DNA of 64,000 nucleotides from Ferruginibacter sp. (GTDB lineage Bacteria > Bacteroidota > Bacteroidia > Chitinophagales > Chitinophagaceae). Location: positions 120,570 to 184,569 of the forward strand of contig JACMLJ010000041.1 in NCBI GenBank assembly GCA_014379625.1. Direction: 5' to 3'. Under the pieces are notes generated by a model that was not told the origin of the DNA, did no database searches, and saw only the letters and a list, made by a program, of their open reading frames with translations. Position 1 is the first letter of the stretch. Every line of letters starts with the position of its first letter. Positions 9,443-17,281 of the stretch are shown one piece after another. Made by a program: the position numbers and the translations under genes.

Positions 9443-11041
9443 TTAGTGGTTGTGTAAATCGTGATGTTTTTCCCCATCTCCAAGTTCCCCCTCCCACTTA
9501 CTTACTACGGCGGTTGCAATACTGTTGCCCACTACATTTGTGGCGCTCCGGCCCATATCCAGTAAGGGGTCGATCCCCAAAAGTAAAGCTATGCCGGCTT
9601 CCGGAATGTTAAAGGTAGCCAGGGTCCCTGCAATAACTACCAGCGAAGCCCTGGGCACACCTGCGATGCCTTTGCTGGTAAGCATCAACACCAGCAGCAT
9701 GGTTAACTGAGTTGCCAAGGGTATATCCATACCGTAGCTTTGAGCAATGAATAAGGAGGCGAAAGTCATGTACATCATACTGCCATCGAGGTTAAAGGAA
9801 TAACCTAAGGGCAAAACAAAGCTTACTATTTTATCCCTGCATCCAAATCTTTCCAGTTCAAGCATTGTTTTGGGAAAGGCGGCTTCGCTGCTGGAAGTAC
9901 TAAAGGCAAGCAGTATGGGTTCCTTCATCCTTTTGATTAAATTAAACACCCGCTTTCCAACAAATAAAGAACCGGCCAGGATCAGAAATATCCATAATAC
10001 CAGTAAACCAAAATAGAACTCGCCGATAAAAATTGAATAGGTTTTTAAAATACCGAGTCCCTGTTTTGCTATGATTGCCGACATAGCGCCAAACACCGCG
10101 AGGGGTGCGAAATTCATTACATACCCGGTTACTTTTAAAATAATATGTGCGATGGCATCCAGGGCATGAACTACCGGTTTTGCAAAATCGCCAAGGGCCG
10201 CTGCTGCTACTCCGAAGAATAAAGCAAACACTACGATCTGCAGTATTTCATTTTTAGCCATCGCATCGATCACACTCGCCGGAAAAACATGGTAAAAAAA
10301 TTCCTTGATGGTAAGCGCGGCTTTATCGAGGCCGATGCTTGTGTTACTGTCGGGCAGGGTTAGCTGCATGGCAATACCTGGTTTAAAAACATTTACCAAT
10401 ATCATTCCCAGTAATAAACTCAGCAGGGATGCGCTGATAAACCACAAGAGGGTTTTGCCCCCTATGCGCCCTACAGCATTGATATCACCCAGTTTGGCAA
10501 CACCCACTACCAATGTAGTAAATACCAAGGGGGCCACAATCATTTTTATAAGCCGCAGAAAAATATCCGCCAATATAGTGAACCAGTCTAATTTTTTATC
10601 TCTTTCCTTAAGATTGTCATTTTTGTGTATCGCTATTAATTCTTTTTGCTGCAGTAGTTCTTTATAGGCAGTATTGCCTGTATCCGTTAACGACGCCAAC
10701 CTGCTATTGATTACTTTCAATGAATCTGTAAACAACCTGATTTCTGCAAATGAATGGGTTACATCTTCGCTAGCCAATAAACCTTTTTCTGCCTGTTTCT
10801 TTTGTGCAGTAATATTTTTTTTAACTGCGAGTAAAGTGGCAAGGGCCGCACTGTCTTTAACCACTTCATATTGTTTCATTTTATCATGTACCAGTTTTGC
10901 CTGCACTTCTGCATTGGCTATTTTGGCATTTTCGGTACCAACATAATTTTTATTAAGGATAAAACCGGCAATAATACCAGCAACCAGCGCAATACCAATA
11001 TATAACGTGAGCCGGTTGGGTTTATTCCGTTTAATTTCCAT
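9443..11041 (-). CDS. Dicarboxylate/amino acid:cation symporter (DAACS) with a long insertion after TM1
   Basis: 532 residues, about 100 longer than GltP/DctA. TM1 (LTLYIGIALVAGIIAGFIL) is followed by a polar, lysine-rich, helical stretch (about 30-145) before the canonical core resumes at FLRLIKMIVAPLVFTTLVVGVA. Core signatures are the serine-rich hairpin AFSTSSSEAAFPKTM, the TM7 region GYSFNLDGSMMYMT, and GIAGVPRASLVVIAGTL near the C-terminus with DPLLDMGRSATNVVGN. Family members import glutamate, aspartate or C4-dicarboxylates with Na+ or H+. The insertion would lie outside the membrane between TM1 and TM2. The substrate is not assigned. Confidence 0.9.
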   Translation of the reverse strand: MEIKRNKPNRLTLYIGIALVAGIIAGFILNKNYVGTENAKIANAEVQAKLVHDKMKQYEVVKDSAALATLLAVKKNITAQKKQAEKGLLASEDVTHSFAEIRLFTDSLKVINSRLASLTDTGNTAYKELLQQKELIAIHKNDNLKERDKKLDWFTILADIFLRLIKMIVAPLVFTTLVVGVAKLGDINAVGRIGGKTLLWFISASLLSLLLGMILVNVFKPGIAMQLTLPDSNTSIGLDKAALTIKEFFYHVFPASVIDAMAKNEILQIVVFALFFGVAAAALGDFAKPVVHALDAIAHIILKVTGYVMNFAPLAVFGAMSAIIAKQGLGILKTYSIFIGEFYFGLLVLWIFLILAGSLFVGKRVFNLIKRMKEPILLAFSTSSSEAAFPKTMLELERFGCRDKIVSFVLPLGYSFNLDGSMMYMTFASLFIAQSYGMDIPLATQLTMLLVLMLTSKGIAGVPRASLVVIAGTLATFNIPEAGIALLLGIDPLLDMGRSATNVVGNSIATAVVSKWEGELGDGEKHHDLHNH

Positions 11042-11178
11042 ATATCATAATTAGGTGCGCAATATAATATTTAATACTTGTTATACGCCCATTGCTATAA
11101 AAAAACACTATTGGTGGCTCATTTAAAGATTTATTGCTTATTTTTCCAATTCATTGTTTACTAAAACCAATATACAGT

Positions 11179-12843
11179 ATGAGTTTATTTGTAAGAAAAC
11201 CGATGGCGGCATTAATGAGTGAAGCTGAAGAAACCGGAAGTCATACATTAAAAAGAACATTAGGGCCCCGCTCATTGGTAGCATTAGGAATTGGAGCTAT
11301 TATTGGTGCAGGGCTATTTTCCATTACAGGTCTGGCGGCCGCAAATAATGCAGGACCTGCCATCACCATATCTTTTGTTGTAGCTGCCCTGGGTTGTGCA
11401 TTTGCGGGTTTATGTTATGCTGAATTTGCATCGATGATCCCTGTTGCGGGTAGCGCCTATACCTATTCTTACGCAACTATGGGAGAATTTATAGCATGGA
11501 TAATCGGATGGGACTTAGTACTGGAATACGCGGTAGGGGCCGCCACCGTAGGTATTAGCTGGAGCCGCTACCTGGTCAAATTCCTTGAAGGCTTTGACAT
11601 TCATTTACCGCATGCACTTACATTGGGGCCCTGGGACGGCGGTATCATTAATCTTCCGGCAGTTTTTATCATTGTTTTGATGAGCTCCCTGTTGATAAAA
11701 GGAACCCAGGAAAGCGCTACTGTAAATGCCATTATTGTTGGTTTAAAAGTAACGGTTGTGCTGGTATTTATAATTTTAGGATGGAAGTATATCAACACCA
11801 GCAATTACGATCCTTATTTAATACCTGCAACTGAACCGGGCCATGAAGGATTTTTTGTGCATGGCTGGGGAGGGGTAATTCGCGCTGCCGCCATTGTTTT
11901 CTTTGCCTATATCGGTTTTGATGCAGTTAGCACCGCTGCCCAGGAAGCAAAAAACCCTAAAAAGGATATGCCGATTGGTATCTTAGTGTCACTTGCCATA
12001 TGCACAGTTTTATACATATTGTTTGCACATGTAATGACTGGCGTTACCAGTTATACCACTTTTGCAGGCAAAGATGGTATCGCCCCGGTTGCCCTTGCCA
12101 TTGAGCACATGGGTTCGCCCGATGCGGCGGGCGTAATTAAACCGGATTACCCCTGGTTAAACAAGGCGATTTTAGTAGCCATACTGGGGGGATATGCTTC
12201 GGTAATATTGGTAATGCTGATGGGACAAACCAGGGTATTTTTCAGTATGAGTAAAGACGGGCTGATACCCAAAATATTTTCGCGGGTAAACCCTACCACT
12301 CAAACGCCCATTAAAAGTAATTTATTATTTATGCTTTTTGTGAGCAGCTTTGCTGCCTTTGTACCTGCCCGCGTGGTGGGCGAAATGACCAGCATAGGTA
12401 CCTTATTCGCATTTATACTGGTGTGTGTTGGCGTTTGGGTAATGCGGGTAAAAATGCCTGAATTAAAACGTTCTTTTAAAACACCCCTTGTTCCGTTGGT
12501 TCCTATATTGGGTATTGCCACCTGTTTGTTTATGATGGTTTTTCTACCAATGGATACCTGGATCCGTTTAATCGTATGGATGCTGATCGGGATGGATATT
12601 TACTTAGTGTACGGCGCTAAGCATAGTTTGCTGGGTGGCGGAAATGAAAACCGGAAAGGGATGAAAATAGCCCGATATGTTGGGTTGGGACTTTCCGTCA
12701 TGCTGGTGGTTGCGGGATTGCTGCATCAATACACCATCGGATTTGAGGCTGAACGGGTACTCTTGTACATTTCAATCATATTTGCGGTGATACATTTAAT
12801 TGTTTTTGGAAGAAAACTACTGATGAATCCCGAAAGCAATTAA
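11179..12843 (+). CDS. APC-superfamily amino acid permease (cationic amino acid transporter type)
   Basis: 554 residues from the ATG at 11179. An in-frame ATG at 11134 would add 15 hydrophobic residues and looks less likely, because MSLFVRKPMAALMSEAEETGSHTLKRTLGPRSLVALGIGAIIGAGLF matches the usual family beginning. TM1 carries the substrate-binding GIGAIIGAGLF, and TM6 carries FFAYIGFDAVSTAAQEAKNPKKDMPIGI. About 12-14 membrane segments follow. The family exchanges or imports amino acids at the inner membrane; substrate unknown. A strong terminator follows. The gene is divergent from the symporter at 9443-11041. Confidence 0.9.
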   Translation: MSLFVRKPMAALMSEAEETGSHTLKRTLGPRSLVALGIGAIIGAGLFSITGLAAANNAGPAITISFVVAALGCAFAGLCYAEFASMIPVAGSAYTYSYATMGEFIAWIIGWDLVLEYAVGAATVGISWSRYLVKFLEGFDIHLPHALTLGPWDGGIINLPAVFIIVLMSSLLIKGTQESATVNAIIVGLKVTVVLVFIILGWKYINTSNYDPYLIPATEPGHEGFFVHGWGGVIRAAAIVFFAYIGFDAVSTAAQEAKNPKKDMPIGILVSLAICTVLYILFAHVMTGVTSYTTFAGKDGIAPVALAIEHMGSPDAAGVIKPDYPWLNKAILVAILGGYASVILVMLMGQTRVFFSMSKDGLIPKIFSRVNPTTQTPIKSNLLFMLFVSSFAAFVPARVVGEMTSIGTLFAFILVCVGVWVMRVKMPELKRSFKTPLVPLVPILGIATCLFMMVFLPMDTWIRLIVWMLIGMDIYLVYGAKHSLLGGGNENRKGMKIARYVGLGLSVMLVVAGLLHQYTIGFEAERVLLYISIIFAVIHLIVFGRKLLMNPESN

Positions 12844-12868
12844 TCTTTAAATAAAGGAATTATGGAAT

Positions 12869-12897
12869 GGCCCGGTATTTTCCGGGCCCTTTTTTTG
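12869..12897 (+). terminator. Intrinsic terminator of the amino acid permease gene
   Basis: GGCCCGG (12869-12875) and CCGGGCC (12882-12888) pair around a TATTTT loop and are followed by C and a run of T. It lies 26 nt after the permease stop codon. Confidence 0.9.
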
Positions 12898-13176
12898 TGC
12901 TTTAATCCGGTAGGTGGTTGCTGGCAATAGTATAATACTCCTTGTATTGTATGGTTCACAGGGCTTTGCCCTGTGCTTTTATATACCGCCCTTTCAGAGC
13001 TGTGGGTGGTATTGGTGGTTCACCAATGTTCAGCTTCATAAATGGACTACAGCCGTTCAATACGAAAATTTTTTTGGTATATTAATCACAAAACCCCGGA
13101 TGTACGGGGCTTTGTGATTATTTAATTATGTTAATGTCGGAATGTGTGGAGCAACTTTCCACCTTCCAATTCAGGG
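12898..13176. repeat. Convergent intergenic region with REP-like hairpins
   Basis: No gene is seen. CACAGGGC-TTT-GCCCTGTG (12957-12975) is a perfect 8-bp hairpin followed by CTTTTATAT and a CCTTTCAG stretch, a layout I recognise from dispersed Bacteroidetes intergenic repeats. Further on, a 15-bp arm at 13083-13097 pairs with 13104-13118 (14 of 15 matches, loop GATGTA). Confidence 0.55.
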
Positions 13177-14103
13177 TTATTTCTTCGCCTCCAGTTGTGT
13201 CATCGCCATTATCTGCTTCATGGTTTTTTCCATTCCGTCACTACCTCCGTCTAAAAATATTACATTGCCTTTTCCATACTCCGCGAAATTTTTAATTGCT
13301 TCCACCCACATACTGAATAAAATTACATTGGTATCGAGATTGGCCTGTTTCATTTCATTTGCGGCCTGGCTCATACCACGGGCTACTTCTTCGCGGAAAA
13401 GCGCTACACCCTGTCCACGCAACTGGGCAGCCTGGCGTTCCGCTTCAGCGGCAATTTTTATGGCGTTACCTTCTGCTTCCGCCGCTTTTGTTTTTGTGAT
13501 CAGCAATGCCTGTCCTTCATTTTCGGCAGCGGCTTTCAGGTTATTACTTGCTACCACCTTACTCATACTGGTCATGATCGCTTCATCAAAAGTAATATCA
13601 TTGATCTGCAGGTCCTGTACGTGGTAACCCCAGCCTTCCAGGGTTTGATCAATCTGTTCCTTTACATTTAAAACAATATCCCTGCGGACATTTAACACTT
13701 CGGCCTGTTTCTTTGTGGATACAAATGCCCTGATACTCCCTTCAACAGTACGGATGAGCGCCTGCATCAGGTCTTTTTCGCTGATAAATTTAAATGCAAC
13801 ATTTTTAATCGTTTCTTCGTCTACATTCATTACCGAAAAAAGGATCATGGATTTAAAATATACATTCGCCTGGTCAACGGTTACCGCCTGGAATTCCAGT
13901 TCAACCGAGCGGTTTTGAATGCTCACTTTTTTATAAATCTGCTCCAGGAAAGGTATCTTGAAATTCAATCCCGGCCGCATGATACGCTGGTATTTACCGA
14001 ACATGGTAACTACCCCGATCAACCCCTGGTTGATGGTAACAAAGCAACTCAGTAAAACAAAAACCAACAGGATGATCCACCAAAAATCTTTTAGTATTTC
14101 CAT
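13177..14103 (-). CDS. SPFH/Band 7 (stomatin/prohibitin-like) membrane protein
   Basis: 308 residues: one N-terminal membrane anchor (about 5-27, FWWIILLVFVLLSCFVTI) followed by a Band 7 domain (about 30-200) with TMFGKYQRIMRPGLNFKIPFLEQIYKKVSIQNRS, then an alanine/glutamate-rich coiled coil (about 205-270). Stomatin-like proteins form membrane-bound oligomeric scaffolds that organise microdomains and regulate partner proteases or channels. No NfeD or protease partner lies next to it, so its role is open. Nearby REP-like repeats, not a gene, separate it from the convergent permease. Confidence 0.9.
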   Translation of the reverse strand: MEILKDFWWIILLVFVLLSCFVTINQGLIGVVTMFGKYQRIMRPGLNFKIPFLEQIYKKVSIQNRSVELEFQAVTVDQANVYFKSMILFSVMNVDEETIKNVAFKFISEKDLMQALIRTVEGSIRAFVSTKKQAEVLNVRRDIVLNVKEQIDQTLEGWGYHVQDLQINDITFDEAIMTSMSKVVASNNLKAAAENEGQALLITKTKAAEAEGNAIKIAAEAERQAAQLRGQGVALFREEVARGMSQAANEMKQANLDTNVILFSMWVEAIKNFAEYGKGNVIFLDGGSDGMEKTMKQIMAMTQLEAKK

Positions 14104-14238
14104 TTTTTAAAAATTTTGCGTAAGGTAATCACTTTTGAACGGCTTGACAGAAATTAATCTTTAATAGAATAGCTTATTTATTTGCAAACTCCAAATGCCG
14201 GGCAGCAACTTTGCCCTTTTTGTTCTCCATATTTAAAA

Positions 14239-15489
14239 TTAACCCTTCTCTTCCCATATCATACCCAGGTGCACAATTGTTTCAGCGGCTTTCGCCATAT
14301 CTGCTGTACCAATCCACTCTAATTTGCTGTGTATGTTTTGCATGCCCGTAAATATATTTGGACAGGGCATGCCGATATAACTGAAACGGCTGCCATCCGT
14401 TCCGCCGCGGATGCTTTCTTTTTTTACGTTTAGCCCTGCCCGTTGTATGGCCTCCTCCGCGTACGCCGCTACCTGCGGATATTTATCCAGCACTACTTTC
14501 ATATTGCGGTATTGCTCCCTTACCTGGTATTCCATTGCCGCCCCGGCAAATTGTTCCACTACAGATGCTGCAAGCAGTTTCAACCTTTCATGATGGTTTT
14601 GCAGCCCTTCCAGTTCAAAGTCACGCACAATAAACTGTATTGTTGCTTTTTCAGCGATACCATTTACAGATACCGGATGGACAAACCCCTCTCTTCCTTC
14701 CGTGGTTTCGGGGCTCCATTCATTTTTCGGTAACGCGCTTAAAACTGCCCCTGCAACCTTTAATGCATTTACCAGTTTACCTTTTGCATAACCGGGATGA
14801 ACAATCACGCCTTTAATAGTAATGGTAGCCTCATCCGCACTAAAGGTTTCATCTTCCAGGCTACCCGCCTCGCCGCCATCCAGCGTATATCCATATGTTG
14901 CCCCCAATTTTTTCATATCCACTTTTTCGGTTCCCCTGCCTACCTCTTCATCGGGCGTAAATAAAATTTTTATACCGCCATGCTTTATAGCCGGATGTTG
15001 CATAAAAAACAATGCAGCCTCCATGATCACAGCAATACCGCTTTTATCATCAGCTCCCAGGAGGGTTAAACCACTCGCAGTAATGATACCCTGATTCAAA
15101 TGTTGCCCGAGGCAGGGCGAATCACGCATGCTCAGCACCTGGCTGGTATCATCCGGTAGTACAATATCCTTTCCATCATAATAACGGTGATGTATAGGTT
15201 TTACATTGGTACCACTGCAGTCTGGGGCGGTATCCACATGACCACAAAAACATATCGAGGGAATATTTTTCTTTTCGCCATTTGCCGGGATAGTCGCATA
15301 TACGTAGCCGTAATCATCCATTTCCGCATCTGTTATACCCATGCCCCTGAGTTCCTGCATTAGTAGCCTGCTTAAGTCTTTTTGCTTTTCAGTGGTGGGA
15401 TTTGTTTTGGCGGTGGGGTCGCTCTGCGTATCAACCTGCACATACCGCATCAGCCGTTCGGCTACATTATCCGGACTAATCTTTATCAT
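14239..15489 (-). CDS. pepT: Peptidase T, tripeptide aminopeptidase (M20 family)
   Basis: 416 residues from the ATG at 15489 (MIKISPDNVAERLMRYVQVDTQSD). An upstream ATG at 15546 would add an implausible cysteine-rich leader. M20 dinuclear-zinc signatures are GHVDTAPD, LGADDKSGIAVIMEA, FTPDEEVGRGTEKVD with the catalytic Glu-Glu, and the C-terminal ESIRGGTDGSRFSYIGMPCPNIFTG. Length and motifs match PepT, a cytoplasmic enzyme that removes the N-terminal residue of tripeptides. It is 93 bp downstream of the FKBP gene on the same strand. Confidence 0.93.
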   Translation of the reverse strand: MIKISPDNVAERLMRYVQVDTQSDPTAKTNPTTEKQKDLSRLLMQELRGMGITDAEMDDYGYVYATIPANGEKKNIPSICFCGHVDTAPDCSGTNVKPIHHRYYDGKDIVLPDDTSQVLSMRDSPCLGQHLNQGIITASGLTLLGADDKSGIAVIMEAALFFMQHPAIKHGGIKILFTPDEEVGRGTEKVDMKKLGATYGYTLDGGEAGSLEDETFSADEATITIKGVIVHPGYAKGKLVNALKVAGAVLSALPKNEWSPETTEGREGFVHPVSVNGIAEKATIQFIVRDFELEGLQNHHERLKLLAASVVEQFAGAAMEYQVREQYRNMKVVLDKYPQVAAYAEEAIQRAGLNVKKESIRGGTDGSRFSYIGMPCPNIFTGMQNIHSKLEWIGTADMAKAAETIVHLGMIWEEKG

Positions 15490-15581
15490 CAGAGAATTTT
15501 TAACTGGTTCAAGGCATATACAAAAAAAGCAGTTATGCAAATGCAATACTGCTAAATTATCTTACAACAAATTTTCATCCG

Positions 15582-16010
15582 CTACCTGATTTCTACTAAT
15601 TCAATATCAAACACCAGCTCCTGGCCGGCTAAAAAATGATTAGCGTCCAAAACTACCACGTCTTCCCTTACTTCTACCACCATTACCGGAACCGGCTGGC
15701 CCTCCTGGTTGCTGAGGGTAAGCGACATCCCCGGTTCCAGTTTCATATCTTCCGGAACGTTTTCTTTTGGAAATTCAATAATGGCATCAGCAGATTTTTC
15801 ACCATAACCGTGTTCCGGCAAAATGCTGACCGTCTTCTTTTCACCAACAGCCATGCCGGGCATTGCGGCATCAAATCCCGGTATCATCATACCTGCACCC
15901 ACTGTAAATTCTAAAGGTTCTTTGCCAACAGAAGAATCAAACTGTTCACCGTTGGTTAATTTGCCGGTGTAATGTACCCTTACAACATCACCTTCTTTTA
16001 CTTGTCCCAT
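15582..16010 (-). CDS. FKBP-type peptidyl-prolyl cis-trans isomerase, SlyD-like
   Basis: 142 residues with the FKBP fold opening MGQVKEGDVVRVHYTGKLTNGEQFDSS, then PLEFTVGAGMMIPGFDAAMPGMAVGEKKTVSILPEHGYGE, and a SlyD-type insert-in-flap region, ending in VLDANHFLAGQELVFDIELVEI. SlyD-like proteins are cytoplasmic prolyl isomerases and chaperones. The histidine-rich metal-binding tail of E. coli SlyD is absent. It is likely co-transcribed with pepT downstream. Confidence 0.9.
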   Translation of the reverse strand: MGQVKEGDVVRVHYTGKLTNGEQFDSSVGKEPLEFTVGAGMMIPGFDAAMPGMAVGEKKTVSILPEHGYGEKSADAIIEFPKENVPEDMKLEPGMSLTLSNQEGQPVPVMVVEVREDVVVLDANHFLAGQELVFDIELVEIR

Positions 16011-16400
16011 GTTTAATTTTTTTGTCCTTATCCTATCCCGCCTGTTTCTGCTGGCGATCCGGAAGAATAAAGCTGAGTTTTAAAATATTTTTTAATCGTT
16101 TATGTTCCACTACAGGCATTCCCTACTGGTGGGTTTATCCCTCAAATGGCCGTTCCAATCCTGCTTTTTCGGCTTTATTGTGCCCTAAGACCAGGCCTAT
16201 TTTTGGAAATGAAACGTAATTTCCGGCAAATTAAAACTTAATAGCGATTACCGGATTAATTTAACCAGTTTATTTAGCGTATTATGGAAGCAGCGCGAAA
16301 GATTTTTTTTTTTAAATATCCCGGTGAAAGTGAAACATCCGGCGAAAGGGCACGATATTTTCCTGAATATTTCTTTATTATCAAATAAAACACACTAGAT
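16011..16400. other. Intergenic region between divergent genes, no gene seen
   Basis: About 390 bp between the FKBP gene (minus) and a small plus-strand gene. Short open frames exist but have no coding character. It must hold the promoters of both neighbours, though none can be assigned with confidence. Confidence 0.5.
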
Positions 16401-16757
16401 ATGAAACAAGAATTAAATATTAAACAGGAAGATCTTACCGGGGAAATTTCCGTAAAATTAGCCAATGGTCAAACATTAGATGATTTTTGCACAGCGCATA
16501 TACCCGAATATAACCCTGATCGGTTTGAAGCCCTTGCTATCCGAATGTATGTTGGAGATGAAACAGTGATCACAATATATGCAATTGATAAAACCAGGCA
16601 GGAGAACAGCACGGTAAATAGCGGGAAAATACCGGTTAAAAAATTTAAGATTACCACATTGGCAATAGCCGAATTGTTTAGCTATTGTTCAGGGTTTAAC
16701 TGCACAGTTACAACGGGCAATTATTCTTTGGAAGATATGGAAGTTGTCAATAGGTAA
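16401..16757 (+). CDS. Hypothetical protein, 118 residues
   Basis: The product starts MKQELNIKQEDLTGEI and has no signal peptide or membrane segment. It is an alternating alpha/beta sequence with hydrophobic strands (ALAIRMYVGDETVITIYAID, IPVKKFKITTLAIAELFSYC) that looks like a real small soluble domain. I do not recognise the family. The beta-strand pattern and central loop could suit a small binding protein, but no catalytic residues stand out. A palindrome resembling the REP-like repeats at 37.6 kb follows its stop codon. Confidence 0.6.
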   Translation: MKQELNIKQEDLTGEISVKLANGQTLDDFCTAHIPEYNPDRFEALAIRMYVGDETVITIYAIDKTRQENSTVNSGKIPVKKFKITTLAIAELFSYCSGFNCTVTTGNYSLEDMEVVNR

Positions 16758-16769
16758 AAAAGTAGATAT

Positions 16770-16784
16770 CATTCCTAGGGAACG
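16770..16784. repeat. Partial copy of a TTCC-TAG-GGAA palindrome
   Basis: ATTCCTAGGGAACGAAA resembles the CGTTCC...GGAACGAAA palindromes at 37623 and 37673, suggesting a dispersed family. Confidence 0.4.
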
Positions 16785-16884
16785 AAAACACCGCCGACTT
16801 ATTTGGCTACCCATATGCGGTTTTTTTATTTGAAATCATTTAAACAATAGCTTTAAAACTACAAGGCATGACCCACTCTGAAAA

Positions 16885-17148
16885 TTAATTTTTCTTTTTA
16901 TACATAATGGCGAAACCTGCCAGGATAATATTTATAATAAAAGAGAATGAATTGGCCAGGATGATAATCAGGTCTTCGCGAAGCAACCCGTAATAGGTCC
17001 ATAATCCAAGCCCCGCAAATAAAATTGCCAGCATACCCAGGGAAATATTTTCCGCTTTCTTTTCTTTAATTAATTTAACAAGCTGAGGTATCAATGACAT
17101 GGCAGTGAATACGCTGGCGGAAATTCCTATTATGCTTATTAATGTCAT
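16885..17148 (-). CDS. SemiSWEET-type small transporter (PQ-loop repeat)
   Basis: 87 residues with three membrane helices and the single PQ-loop signature ASVFTAMSLIPQLVKLIKEKKAENISLGM in the first half, followed by WTYYGLLREDLIIILANSFSFIINIILAG. SemiSWEETs work as homodimers and move sugars such as sucrose or glucose down their gradient. Size and motif fit the bacterial family. The gene stands alone between unrelated genes, so the substrate is unknown. Confidence 0.88.
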   Translation of the reverse strand: MTLISIIGISASVFTAMSLIPQLVKLIKEKKAENISLGMLAILFAGLGLWTYYGLLREDLIIILANSFSFIINIILAGFAIMYKKKN

Positions 17149-17281
17149 TTAAATAAATAAGAAAAAGGAAGACTAAGAATAGCCCTCCGTAAATAAAATA
17201 TTTAGTACCTAATCGTTCATGGCGGCCATTTAAATCCTGAGTATTGCCATAAACCATGGTCTATATTAATTTGCCATTGTT

